Origin: Aphelenchoides besseyi
Lineage: Eukaryota > Nematoda > Chromadorea > Rhabditida > Aphelenchoididae
Assembly: GCA_024699855.1 (NCBI GenBank)
Contig: JAMPIQ010000001.1
Span: 1,984,001-2,048,000, forward strand
Direction of reading: 5' to 3'
DNA: 64,000 nt
Shown here: positions 1-11,681 of the stretch, one piece after another
How the letters are laid out: every line of letters starts with the position of its first letter
Numbering within the stretch: the stretch's first letter is position 1
Notes under the pieces: model-generated
Databases searched by the model: none
Told to the model about the DNA's origin: nothing
What the model saw: the letters and a program-made list of their open reading frames with translations, nothing else
Made by a program: the position numbers and the translations under genes

Positions 1-35
1 AGAAGGAATGATTTGCTTAATAGTCAACGGTTAAA

Positions 36-2054
36 ATGACAAACGTGTTGCCAAGCTTCTTGTCGGCTGCTGATGTTGAGTTGGAAGGAGTCCAAGGTAA
101 AATGTTTATTTACAGCTAATCCGAGTAATCCGATTTTTTCAGACTTGCGATCAGCAGGAGTAACGTTCAGTCTACAGGTTTGTGTTGAGTAAGGAAAATT
201 TTTGAACAATGAACTTCAGTTTATTGGCAGCTTACCAATGTGTGTGTCCATTTCGACGATCGATCAACACGAATGGCAACATGTTGGCCGGTTAGTTGAG
301 TCTTACATTCGATCACCGTAAATTTCCAGAGTTTGTATTCTACGCGTTCTAAGAGCAGATAGATACATTGAAATTAGCCCCGACTTGGATCTACTGGAAA
401 ATGTAAGATGGACGATTAGAACTAGGAATGAACTGATTTTAGTTGTTCACGGATGAAAAACCGGAGATACGAAAGATGGACATCGAGATGAATGTTTCCG
501 TCGAGTCGATTCTCTTAATTTCCTCGACTGAAAGTCTACAAGTCTTAAAACACTTTTCAATGGACGACATTTCTTGCGTGATTCCCGGCTCTCAAGTAAG
601 TTCCAAAACAAGAATTGAAAGCAGTTGAAGTTTAGGAAGTGAAGAACTACTTTTGTCTTTTCGCCAAAGTCAAAAACGAAACCAATGGAATCGAAGCGAT
701 GAAACGGCGTTGTTACGTGTTCTACGCCGGAGCAGCGGTCACTGATGTTCGATATATGGTTGCTCAAGCATTCAAAATTCGACAAGAACAACAAATCGTC
801 ACGCCAACGGCTCCTCGAAAACCTCCACCTCGCAACTATTCACGCGATCAAACTCCCACGCCGCCATCACGTACGAACTCTCAAACTTTTTTGTCCGCTG
901 AAACTCCAACAGTAAGTGGAGTTTTTCTGTAAACCATATACTTGTATTCTAGGGTCCACCAAACACCAATTTCGACTTCAGTTATGACGACTCGCTTCCA
1001 CCAGGTCGACGAACACGAGCAACGTCGAGTCAAATGATGCCTCCACCGGCAGTTCCGTTAGTTCGTCCATCAGCTCTCGAACCAAACGTTCACGTTCGAT
1101 ATCCGTCAGAAAACACGAAATCGAACGCGCGAAATGATGGAACTCCACCGCCTTTGCCTCCACGAATTCGAAGCAACAGTACGGTGAGAGCTCCGGATCT
1201 TCCATCGCCAAGTTCGAGGCGTACAACTCCCGATTCGGATGGAACGCTTTCGATTTCGGATGATGAGTTTTCATTAGCTTCAATAAGAGGTACGTTGTTT
1301 TCCTGATTACATCATGTCCCAATCGTCAAAAGGACGTTCATGAGATGTCCGTTCGCTCCTCCTCTCCACCGGCACCGATTCAGAAGTGCTCCCCGTGGGC
1401 CGAAATCACTCAAATTTGCAATCAGCATCCGACGATTTTAGTCGCTTTTTTTGCTCTTGTTATCGACCTTTCCTACTTATGCCGCTGATTCGTTTATTTT
1501 TGTTGTCTAGTAAATCGTCTACCGACCAGGACAACCAATTCTTAGTCTTGTTGTTTTAGGTCGTTCACACACTATGGCAGTAAATTTGGATCAACACCAG
1601 TTTGGAAATATCACCCGCAATCTGCACAACGAAGTTTGGTTTCACGGTATTTTGAGTCGAGAGGCAGCCGAATCTCGTTTGACGAAAGATGGACAATTTC
1701 TTGTTCGTCAAAGTTCGAATATTCCCGGACAAATTGTTCTCACTGGAAGAGAAAACGGACTGCCGAAACACATTTGTTTGATTGATCAACAAGGACGAGT
1801 AAGTCAATTGATTCGTCTGTTAGGAATATCATTTTGTTTAGTTGATAACATCAGAAGGAAATTTTAGCACCATATCGCAGCTGATCGAACACTACAAAAG
1901 AGAAAATCTTCCCGTTTCATCAGCAACAAGTATGATGTACTTAAAGACTCCGGTTACTTGCCCAGGAACGTTTCATTCAAACGACGGTCACGTTTATACG
2001 ACGGTAAAAACGACAATCTCTCTAATGCTAATTGAGTCTTTTCAGATTCAATAG
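36..2054 (+). CDS. shc: Shc-type adaptor protein (PTB and SH2 domains)
   Basis: This is a phosphotyrosine adaptor that links activated receptors to Ras and insulin-like signalling at the inner membrane. I join nine exons: 36-96, 143-177, 220-290, 330-402, 443-595, 636-911, 953-1289, 1560-1798 and 1842-2003, with a last one at 2046-2054; all phases fit. The first half is a PTB domain, beginning at FIGSLPM and ending in the helix RYMVAQAFKIRQEQQ. A proline- and serine-rich linker follows. The second half is an SH2 domain starting WFHGILSREAAESRL, with the phosphotyrosine-binding arginine in FLVRQS; its run IVLTGRENGLPKHICL is typical of Shc. The protein ends almost directly after the SH2 domain. 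The start is the first ATG in frame; a further upstream exon outside the window cannot be excluded. The 270 bp intron at 1290-1559 is unusually long here. The linker shows no Tyr-x-Asn Grb2 site. Family assignment is secure. Confidence 0.9.
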
Positions 2055-2269
2055 TTCACTTTACACTAAAGAATTACTTTCACAAAGTCAATGGGTAAAT
2101 CGCTAATGCCATCTTTCTTTTCTAATACTACTCAGATTTTTGACCGATTTCCACTTTCCAGCCATTTTTCCTAACCGGTCTTTCGCTTTTCCACTAACTA
2201 GACAGATTCGACAACCAAGCAATCAACTATCTTCCAACGACATTCCTCTCTCAACCATGATAATCCCAC

Positions 2270-2275
2270 AATAAA
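2270..2275 (+). terminator. Polyadenylation signal of the Shc gene
   Basis: An AATAAA hexamer lies about 215 bp after the Shc stop codon, inside the 290 bp gap where the Shc and acetylcholine receptor genes converge. It is the only canonical signal seen there on this strand. Confidence 0.5.
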
Positions 2276-2344
2276 GCATCGAGACCTTGTTTTCTCACGA
2301 TTGATTATAATTTTATGTATAAATAGAATTGAAAGACCACAGTA

Positions 2345-4755
2345 TTAGACGAACAAATGAGGTGCCCGATAAACAACGAAAGCAGTACAAAGAAAAAGAA
2401 ACAATGTAAAGGTAATGAAACAAATACGATCGACGATCATCGCCGCAAACATCCAATCTTCGTGTATTTCGTTTAAGTACTCCTATAATATAGTTTTTGA
2501 CTATTGAATAGCAATGACAAACTCACTTCTTTTTGCACTTTTCCTGATAGAATCCGTAGATGCATTAGAAGTAATTCGAACTGATCTACACTGAAACCAC
2601 AGCGTTTCGAGTTGCACGATGATTGTTGTTTCGGTGCTCGTTGTGGCGACGAAGTTCGATCAACAACTCCATTTTCGATCACCCGCGGACTACGATGTTG
2701 CGGTGAGTTGTGTCTTGATGTTCGACTTATCTGTAAACCAAGAATTACAGCATCACAAGGAAACCAACTACTCACTGGACTCGAAACTAACGGCGTGTTA
2801 ACATCGTTTCCAATCAAATCATTGGAAGGACAATTGAATTGAGTATACGGTTCTTCGAATCCATCAAACAAACGACCATTTCTATGCGTATTCTTTTTCT
2901 GTCGAAGCACGACTATAAACAACGATTCCAATTACTATTTTTGTTGTGAACTTACGGCGTTTATGGCATTTTTCCAAATGTAAATCTGCGTTTTCATTCG
3001 ACAAAAACGACTTTCCTCCATTAGCAAAACCATTTTGAATGTTGTAGGCTTGAGGGTGGGCGAGAAGTCGTGAGTCGACGTCCACATTCGGGACCAATAT
3101 TCGACCCATTCGTATTGACCCATTTCTTTTCTGTGATGTCCATTTCTGGGCCTCTTCGTCGCCTACACGTACTCTCGATGGTCGTTTCATACACAAAATC
3201 CACGCACACCATTCCAATAAAATGATTCGCATCTGCACAATTTCTTTCAATTCAAAGGTGAAACCAGAAAGAAACTCACAAGTCGTGGCATAGGAAAATA
3301 AGCTTCAGCGTTTCGATGATGAAAATTCAGCACAATAACCGTGCAAATTACACTTGCTGCCACTTCACCCATTACAAACATAAAGAACACTTCGATCAAC
3401 GGTAATGTGTCTGACGTCTGCGGCATTGTTTCTAAAACTGCTATCAAGTTCGTTCTGTTTTTCAGTCTTACCGGCAACCATTAACCTATTCAGATGAGTT
3501 TATCATACATTTTGATTACCGATTCTGCATCCGAGCGATTGCTTTATATCAAATTGATTGAATGCAGAAACCAGGCAACCAAAATGTTTGACAAATTTAC
3601 AGAACTTACATGAAAACACCTGAAATACGTCATTGTTTATCGAAATGAATTCTAACTCACATAGTGACATGAAAATTGTAACACAAAGATTGAGCTTCTC
3701 TCCCGAGTCAGGAGGAAGTGCAAAGCCGAGAAGCGCAAGTGAACTGATCAAAATACTTGGAATCACCAAATTAATTCCGTAGTAGAGAGTTCGACGTCGA
3801 ACAGTGATTTTGAACGTTACGTCATTGTAGCTACAACATCCGACTTTTCCTTTTAAAGATTGACACTTACGGTTCCTAAAACAAATGTCATGAAAAAACA
3901 TTGAAATCTCAAACTGACCGGACAACATTCGTAATAGATGGTATTACGATGACTTGTAGCTGCTGTAACCAGGAATTGAAATGAAATCAAATGCAACACT
4001 TACACATCAATTGCCATTCACCGTTTGGTGTGTACGGATCGAGACTAACCGACGCGTTGTAAAGATCAGTGAAGAAACCCGAGTAGGTCCTATAGCTTAG
4101 CATTAATGTTGTTAAAACGATTTCGTTTACCATGAGCCAAATTTCATTGAACAGGTTTGAGTATCTAAACCAATAGATTCGGGTTCTTAATGATCAGCAA
4201 ACAAACCAAACGGAAACGCAGCAACCTGAAATTCGATCATTCAGTTTTTCTCAACTTCCCCACCACATCTTACATCAATACGACAAGTGCTCTTGACTAT
4301 TGCAGGTGGTATCCAAGTGACGTTGCCCGTGTATGTTACGATTGCATTCACTGGCCACATAGAATCGAATCGTTGGTCCACGGAGTTGTAACTACACGGC
4401 AATTAGAAAGCTTGTTCGTCGAACTCACAGTAAAACGTCCGGCTTCCAAATGTTGTTTATGGGTAAGCGAACTTCTTTGATATTACCATACTCTTCGGGA
4501 TTCCAACTAAAACATAATCATCAATACGATTCAAAACGAAAACAAACCGTAGAAAGAAATCCACCCATTTTATGTTCAACCAAACGCTCGTTGTGATCGT
4601 TTGTGCCTTCTCGTCGACATCAAGAATCTGCTGCAGGTCCATACCCAAATGAACAACCACAGCTTCCGATTCGTTCTTCACGGGCCTCGCAAGCACGTTG
4701 TAACCGTGTTGTAAGCGATCGTAGAGAAAACGCTCATGATCTCCAGCGTAGACAG
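2345..4755 (-). CDS. Nicotinic acetylcholine receptor alpha-type subunit
   Basis: This encodes a subunit of a pentameric acetylcholine-gated cation channel. The extracellular domain includes the run [15 protein letters not shown], the Cys-loop (STCRID to [12 protein letters not shown]) and loop C with TIYYECCP; the vicinal cysteines mark an alpha subunit. M1 follows [16 protein letters not shown]2 reads [20 protein letters not shown]3 is near [15 protein letters not shown], then comes a long cytoplasmic loop. M4 is the last exon ([16 protein letters not shown]), ending at TAA 2345-2347. The loop C and M2 coding is split by exons of 5, 10 and 14 bp. It resembles alpha7/ACR-16-like homomer-forming subunits more than muscle types, but the exact orthologue is not resolved. 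The upstream boundary given is a splice acceptor; the exon with the start codon and signal peptide was not found and should lie between 4756 and about 5130. Confidence 0.9.
3472..3619 (-). other. Microexon pair encoding part of the M2 helix
   Basis: A 10-base exon (3610-3619, GTGTTTTCAT) and a 14-base exon (3472-3485, GTTAATGGTTGCCG) are separated by an intron of 124 bp. Together they give CVF-M-LMVAE, the end of the channel-lining helix, in the correct phase. Each is flanked by GT and AG. Confidence 0.8.
3871..3875 (-). other. Five-base microexon in the receptor loop C
   Basis: The exon is GAACC. It is preceded by an acceptor ending TTTTAG and followed by a GTAAGT donor; flanking introns are about 43 and 40 bp. 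Only with it included does the protein read through loop C as ECCPEPYNDVTF, the family pattern. Without it the frame is lost. Confidence 0.8.
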
Positions 4756-7420
4756 CTAAAACTGATCGTCAAACGTGAAGATCAACGTGAGAAGTGCAGA
4801 AAACACGCTTGTTAAAATCAATTGTAAAAAAACTCATCAAAATGAATGTAAAACCAAAAGTGGACTTGAATCGCAAACAAGAAGAAAGTTGTTCTTCTTA
4901 CCGCGCGAACGCTCAGCTAACGAAATCTTTGGTCTCCGCTGATGATGACCAAACAGCGGTGAGCGATTCGACATTTGCCATTGATGATCGTTCGAGCTAC
5001 GAGATCGTTGATCCGGTGGATGAATCGGGGGTTGTGCGTGTCGAGTCAAACCAACGAATCGTCGAAGTTGGTCCGTGGCCTCAACTCCTACATTTGCATA
5101 AAATTTGTATCGTTTAAACACCTGAGTTCGATCTTTAACGTTTGAATTTGATGGGTGCGTGCCTCAAAACACCGCAATTTTTAACTGAAAGTCCACTTTT
5201 GATTTCACATTCGAGGATGCATCAATAGGATCACAATACAATGGAAAGGACAAGAGAATTGGGGTGCTTGTGGCACGCACACTGTTAAGCCAAAAACAAC
5301 AAAATGTTAAATTGTTTCGTTAACTACTGAGTTCGAAAACAAAACCCGAGTTTGTTAATGACGGGGAAAGATACCACAGTTCACGACGACAACTGACCTC
5401 TACGAATGTCGATGGAGCAGACAACGAAAAGACTGAAGATGTTGATGAGAACCTGTCCCAGAGTTAGTTCCCGCATTCCGATCAATTCCAAATTCGCTAT
5501 TTTCCTGAAACAGTTTCCAATATACAACTATGCTAAGGAGATGTGTTTGTTGGAAAGCTCGCGGATTCTACGCTTTCAACATAATTGGCCGTTGTACGGA
5601 TCGTAAATGAGCTTTGGAAGAGTATTTCAGACGAGTGCAAATTTCAAGTTCGTTCTTTTGAAAATGCCGACAAAAACGTTCACACGAAAAGTGTTCGTTT
5701 TGAAATCTGCGAAGAGTATCTTTGACTTAGATCCCTAAGATTCGTTCATAAAACCTACATTTTCAATCTGCAACAATCAACTCCGCTGGTCTATGGACTC
5801 GGAATCAGAAAGTTCAGAACCCATCTGTGCAATGGAGAATCGACGCGTACAAATTGAAAACAATCTCTTTTCCCTCCCGGAACATACGTTTTCGTCAACG
5901 TATTACGCAGAACAGCAAACGAAATTTGCGAACTTTCTTTCATTTTCGAAGTAAAGTAAAACGTGGGAAAGTCAACAGAGAAGTCATGTAGTCGTATGCT
6001 TCCGACTGTTTCAAATTTTGCAGAATGCTTATGATGTTATGACATCTTTGCGAACGAATTACGCAACAGATCAAAAGTTCAATCTCCTATGGATCTGAAC
6101 CTACTTCTACACAAAAGCCTTCGCATCAGATGATCTTCTGGTTGAGCAAAATTGTTGTTGTGACGAGAAGTCACGTCTCCAACAAAAACACGCAATTCCC
6201 ATTATAGAGAAGTGGTGTGTATTTTTGGCAGACCGATCAACAGAAGCTGTTGAATGACGTCTCAAATGTCATGTCAAGAAAAGGACACCAACATTGTGGT
6301 CGCTCTTAATGGAAGCCACCGGCAGAAAATTCCCACAAGTTACACTCCGACTCTCGTTGTGACTTCGGTTTTTGAATCCTAAACTCCGCGACTGATTTGA
6401 CAAGCCGTTTTTCGTGCCAACAACTTCCCGTTTTGTCGTTCGTCTTCCGCTTCCACTTCATTCTGTTGGCGGCTACAGCTCCGATCCATGGGTTCGTGTT
6501 GGAATTCGCGAATTTCGGTTGTGACTTAAGGACACACTTCAAAGTTCCGAAAATTTTGTTTTCTCCACCCAAATTGTCGACAAACTTTTCAATACCAAAC
6601 CTTACAAACCAAAACCTCATTACTCATATGGTGGTTAATCGGCTTCAATGTGCACGCGTTGATTTCACAACTCGTGGTTCTGAACTTTCGAATCACTTCA
6701 TGAACGTATGTTACCTGAAACGTAATCGAATTACTCAACCGACACCCGTGTGTTTAGATTATACGTGGCTATTAAAACATAAAGTACGAAAAAAACAACT
6801 TCGAACTTTTTCCGAAGACAAACGACTACGAGACTTTTGGCAATTTTTTCTGTCCTCTAACACTCCGGAAATCTGATCGTGAATTTTCATTTTTGTTGCT
6901 TTGAAGAGCCTCCGGAGTCATGTTTCCGGAGCGCATGTTTGTTGTCAACTTGTTCTGTATTGAAAATGCCAAAAAGGGCGTCAAAAGGCGAGGGGGAGTT
7001 TCAAAGACGAGCATCCGACGGCCTCTTTCAGGTAATTCACAGGTTTCATGTGAAGTGATCCATGAACAACGAAGACGACCTCTCGAACCTTTGAAGCCAA
7101 GATTGCGAAAAACGGAATCGTCGAATTGAGATGAGCAATTTGGCCGACAGCTTAACTGCTGACCATTAAAATCGCTTCGAACGGTTTTGGTTGAGAAGAC
7201 CATTTGCGTCAAATTTTACATTAAAGTTTTATTAGACGTAAAAACAACAAAGAACAATAAATACGTGGCCCCGAATTCAATTGATTCTTTGCAAAGTGGG
7301 CCCACTACCGCGTTGGATCTTGCGTGCAAAGTGGATTCGAATAGAGAAACATATGAGTACAAGCTTAGAAACCAATAAATTTAGTACTAATACTAAAACA
7401 TTTCGACGTAGTAGCAAAAA
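4756..7420. other. 2.7 kb stretch without a resolved gene
   Basis: This lies between the receptor gene and TRAP-alpha. It probably holds the missing first exon(s) and promoter of the receptor gene. Short coding-like frames occur: an ATG frame at 5793-5954 (53 residues, starting MDSESESSEP), an ATG frame at 5406 that could splice at 5463 into a frame starting FPIYNYAKEM, and a 160-codon frame to 6876 without an ATG near its start. None could be joined into a consistent model or matched to a family. An AATAAA occurs near 7375 on the + strand. Confidence 0.4.
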
Positions 7421-8428
7421 TTAGTTTGCTTTGGCAGCTCGACGATTACGTGGTGAGGCTCCAGGTTTCGGGGATTTGTTGTCTGAAACGAGCGAGATTA
7501 ATATGCAAAGGTTAATCGAACTAACTAGTCAAGTGAGAACGTGGAATCCATTCGTAGTCGACTTCGTCTTTACTGGTACCCGTTTCGTGACGTGCGGATT
7601 GGTATGCAGCAGGAGTCTTTCGAGTGAACTGGAAACGAATGATTCATGAATTTGTTCGATTTGATTACCTTTGACAAATAGTGATGTCCGATGAAAAGAA
7701 GCAAAATGACTAATCCGATAAGAAGAACGAACAAGAAACCGGTTTCAGTGTTGAATGTCGAGTCGTCTTCTTGGACCGTGATCGTTTGATTGAATACGGT
7801 GTTCACGTAATAGCCACCAGCAGCATCCGTATAATGAAGATTGACAACGAATCCAACGGGTCGACCGATGAATGCATCACTTGGAATAAATCGATAGTCA
7901 AAAGTGGCTTCTTGTTTTGGTGCGACCGTTCGTTCGAAACGTGCGGCAGTCAACTAAAACAGCAAAATGAATCGAAGTAGAATCGTAACTCACGTTCAAC
8001 ATCGAGTAGCTGAAGTCCATTGGGTAGCGGAATGACGGTTCAACATAGTGAACGATGAAGTCTTTTTCGCCACGATTCGCAAATCCAATCAAAAATTGAA
8101 CGAGTTTACCGGCAACAATGTCTGAAAACCTTCAATTATTGGTAAATCACACTTCCAATTACCTTGTCCAGTTGGCGGATCGGTTAAGAAAAACGAGATT
8201 TGAGCATCAGCTGAGGGTCCAATTTTCTTCGGTAGTTCATCGTCTGTGGTCTCGGTTGCCGGTGCCTCGGTTTGTCCTTCTCCCTCGGCCTCATCTTCCA
8301 CTACTCCATCATCAGCAAACACATTTCCTGCAAAAACGAACCAATTGTTACAAAGGAAACCTTGAGGACAACTGACCAGTCATAAGCAGAACACTCAAAA
8401 ACAAAAGCCACAGAGTTCGTGAACGCAT
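7421..8428 (-). CDS. ssr1: Translocon-associated protein alpha (TRAP-alpha, SSR1)
   Basis: TRAP-alpha is an ER membrane protein of the TRAP complex, which sits beside the Sec61 channel and helps translocate many secretory proteins. The start MRSRTLWLLFLSVLLMTG is a signal peptide. An acidic lumenal segment follows (DDGVVEDEAEGEG and after), then a beta-rich lumenal domain with LIGFANRGEKDFIV and SFRYPMDFSYSMLN. A single membrane span (FLFVLLIGLVILLLFIG) leads to a short cytosolic tail. The last exon, reached by splicing at a GTTAGT donor past an apparent TAG, gives a basic C-terminus ending GASPRNRRAAKAN, typical of the family. Order and length agree with animal TRAP-alpha. It lies 400 bp downstream of the granulin gene on the same strand. 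Confidence 0.93.
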
Positions 8429-8828
8429 TCTTGATCTGAATTTAAAGACAGTTAAGATTAGGTTAATTGACAGAAGTGGGAAATGTCGCGAATGACACTC
8501 AGGAACGATAAATGGCGAGTAGTGCGAATTGTTGGCGTGATCAGTTTGCTGGTTATTTCTGACGCGGAACTTTGAGACACTTCACCAACAACTGCAAAAG
8601 AACACGTGTCGAGACTGACCGACTCGAATGTGTCAATTGATTCGTGGTCGTTTGTCAAGTTTGATAAGAAATTCGTTTTACTGTATACATTGCAGTTCGA
8701 AATGTCAATCAGACTGCCAATCTGAGTGTACGATTAGAACAGCAATTGGAAATTTTATTTATACAACCACTGAAAGTAAACACATTGGACATTTGAAGAG
8801 TTTTCTTTAACGAAGACTAGTTCAATAA
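8429..8828. other. Gap between TRAP-alpha and the granulin gene
   Basis: About 400 bp between two genes on the - strand. It should hold the 3' end of the granulin gene and the promoter of TRAP-alpha. I see no RNA gene or repeat in it. Confidence 0.4.
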
Positions 8829-10350
8829 TCAGTTGTACCAATTGATTCGCTTGTTGAGAACCGACTTCTCACATCGACCGTCCGTTGAGCATCGATGTCC
8901 ACGCGGACAACAATGATCTTTGCAACAAACGCCCTTAATTGATTCTGATCTAAAATCCGCTGAACAAAGATCTTACATTAGTTAATTCACAACATTGATA
9001 TCCAATGATTCCGCCATCCAAATGGCTTCGAATCGGACAGCAAGTGTTCAATGGTGAACAACGCGTCCCATCGGGACATTTTTGATTAGGTCGGTCGTTG
9101 AATTCCCCCTATTGAATAATAATCTATGGCGTTAATTAAGTTAAGTAACCTCAGCTCCTTTCGCAATCTTAGTTTGAATCATACGCATCGAAATACTCAC
9201 TCCATTCTCCTCGCGAACACATTCATCACCGTATTCGGAGCATGTAAAACCTTCTGAACAACACTTCTTTCCATTTCGACAACATTTGCCGTTTGAGTAT
9301 GCACAGCAATAAGCTTCGTTGTCATCGGTATTGTGACAACTAAACAGCTCAAGCTTACATTAGGATAAAAAGAGTTGCAAGTACCAAGTTGATTGGCCGT
9401 TGCAAGTGTCTCCGTTCGAACATTCTTGTAAACTCGGTTGATATTTGACTCCTTTCTTACGAACAATTTGCGTCGACGCCAAACTTTTGTACCACGGTTT
9501 CGATTTGCTGACCTAAAATGAACTCTTTTACAGTTGATTCTTCTTCTTCGTTTAGACCTCATTTTCGCTTGTTGGTTCACAAGTTTCTTCTTCGAGATTG
9601 CAACGATGATCAGCCGGACAGCAGTGAAGACCATCCGAGCAACACACTGGAATTCACAAATTGTCTTGTTAACTTGTTTTTCAATAAACCTGCATCTTCC
9701 ATCGGACAACAACCTGTGGTTTTTCCTTTTGACGAACAGCAAGTTGTATGCTCCGGACATCGGGACTTGTGATCTTAAATAAAAACATAAAGTATTTTGA
9801 ACACCGTAATCTTAAACTTACCTTTACATTCTTCGCTGCCATTCTCTACTTTTTCTTCTTCTGTTTCATCTTCAATTGAATTGCTTTCCCAGCTGTCACT
9901 TTCGACTTGACGTTCCGTTTTCATTTTCTGATGAAAAGGTTGACGGATATAACCGTTCGTACACATCGAGTGAGTGGTATCGCAAATCATTCCTTGCGGA
10001 CAACAATGGAGTTTATCTAAAGCGGTAACATTTTCATTGCAGTTAAGTGTTCTTTAAAAAACAAGCAACCAAGTACATAAAGTTTGACCGAACCTGAACA
10101 GCAAACAGCATCCGGAATGGGACAGCAACCGTATTGTCCGGAACCTATATCGCAGCAACTAAAAGGCCTCAGGTTATTTGTATGCTTTAATCTATTAAAC
10201 TCACGTAGTTCCCGACGGACAAGACGATCCATCACCACAAGACTCTCGAACTTGGGCCTTAAGATTAATGGTTTCTTGTCTTTGATTTCAACTTACCTGA
10301 ACTGCTAAAAGGAACAGTAGTCCGAATATAACTGCCAAACAACGGCTCAT
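8829..10350 (-). CDS. pgrn: Progranulin-like secreted protein
   Basis: This encodes a secreted cysteine-rich protein of the granulin family, which in animals acts in lysosomes and extracellularly. The signal peptide is MSRCLAVIFGLLFLLAVQ. Four cysteine modules follow. Module 1 runs from CGDGSSCPSG through CCSDKLHCCPQGMICD; module 2 has CCSDGLHCCPADHRCN. Module 3 (TCCHNTDD to SEYGDEC) keeps cysteine pairs but has an altered order (YCCAYSNGKCC). Module 4 ends with CCKDHCCPRGHRCST. Acidic linkers lie between modules, where processing could release single granulins. The stop is TGA at 8829-8831. C. elegans has one granulin gene with three modules, so four is slightly more. The family is clear; activity of module 3 as a canonical granulin fold is uncertain. 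Confidence 0.9.
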
Positions 10351-11681
10351 GATTTCTTGTCAATAAGTCGAAGACCGAGAGGATAGCAATCGCTCAGGCG
10401 GTATCACTGCTCAATCGAAAACAGTCCTCAACTGACTCTCACAAACACGCACACTCGCTTTCTCTCGACCCAATCGAACTGTTCATTTTGTTGATAAGAG
10501 ATTTTTGAGAGGTCACTTAACGTTTTTGCAAAACAAAATGATAAAATTGATCATTGACAGCCATTACTGTACATCTGATTTGCATGTATAACACAAACAA
10601 ATGATTTGGTTTAATTGAAATTCTCTTTTCGTCAACGAAGAAACGAACCCATCGATTCGCTTGACTAATTTGATCTGTCGACATTACGCAAAGGAGAAGC
10701 AAACAGTGAGAGCGATTTGATCGGCTGCCGATTGAATTGCTGGCGCCGTTGGCCGTTCGATGAACGAGCGGGAGAATGTCGATGGAAACGCGGTGCGGAT
10801 AACCGGCGCGATTTTTGTTCGCGTTTTGCACGTTTTTTTTCACAATTTCGTTTTCATGAGGTGCTTCCGGTCTTTCCTCTCTCGCATTCATTTGTGTTCG
10901 ACTGATAAGAAGGCTGATGCCGTTTGCAGTCAGCGAACTTCTTTTATCCACGGTTTGTACGGAGCCGACGTGCAATCGAACGGGTCATGAATTCGCGCAT
11001 CCAACTGCGCAGCAACGTCGTTTACCCAAATTGGGTCGAAAATCTCGTCTGAAGCGGGTTTACAACGCACGTCGTTGATTTGTTTATTTCGCGGTCCCCA
11101 AAACGTTTCGAGATTCCTCGGCTGTTAAACGCCGCTCTCGGTGATTTTCTCGACTGGACGTTTTTCGATCATCTCACCCAAAAATCCGCGGTGCCGTGTG
11201 CGTTTTGCGCCGCTGCGAATTAGCAAAACGGGCGCGTACGGTTTTTCGCGGAGAAAATGCTTTAGGGAGCGCACAATTCTTCCGCAATCGGTGGCGTCTT
11301 ATCAAAAGGAGCGTCGTTATAATTTCGGTTCCCCTCCGCTCTTCAACGAGATTCCGGCAAAGTCATGAGATTTCGAACGAGCGTCGGATTTCCCATTTTG
11401 TTTTGATCCCCCCGCGTTTCGTGCCCTTGGAAGCGCAAAGCAACGCAGCGTTGCGACGTTTGGATCGTTCCTTATGCAATTTATTACAATCAACGGGAAT
11501 CGTAGTTCCGCGAAAAACGTTTTTACTTTCCCTTCGTTATTACCGTAATTCCGTTTACAACGTTTCTGAAGAAGTCACTTTACTGCTCACAATTATCGCT
11601 GGTTGTTTTAGCCGTGATTCAAATTAGCACCATTTCGGAGTTTGACGGAAAATTCGACGTCAGTTGTAACACTCGATAGTC
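10351..11681. other. 1.3 kb divergent intergenic region
   Basis: This lies between the granulin gene (-) and the RhoGAP gene (+), so it should hold both promoters. From about 10.7 to 11.5 kb it is richer in G and C with many CG dinucleotides. A 143-codon open frame to 11627 has no ATG start and no recognisable similarity. A 5' non-coding or undetected first exon of the RhoGAP gene may lie here. Confidence 0.4.

Noticed and set aside
4794..5117. Frames on both strands upstream of the receptor gene (107 and 94 codons)
   Set aside because: Neither gives a signal peptide that joins the receptor in phase, and neither resembles a known protein.
6397..6876. 160-codon frame with a hydrophobic start
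   Set aside because: It opens with a non-ATG codon, has no ATG near the hydrophobic part and matches no family; kept only as a remark for the gap.
11196..11627. 143-codon frame upstream of the RhoGAP gene
   Set aside because: No ATG start, no motif, and GC-rich composition that favours chance frames.
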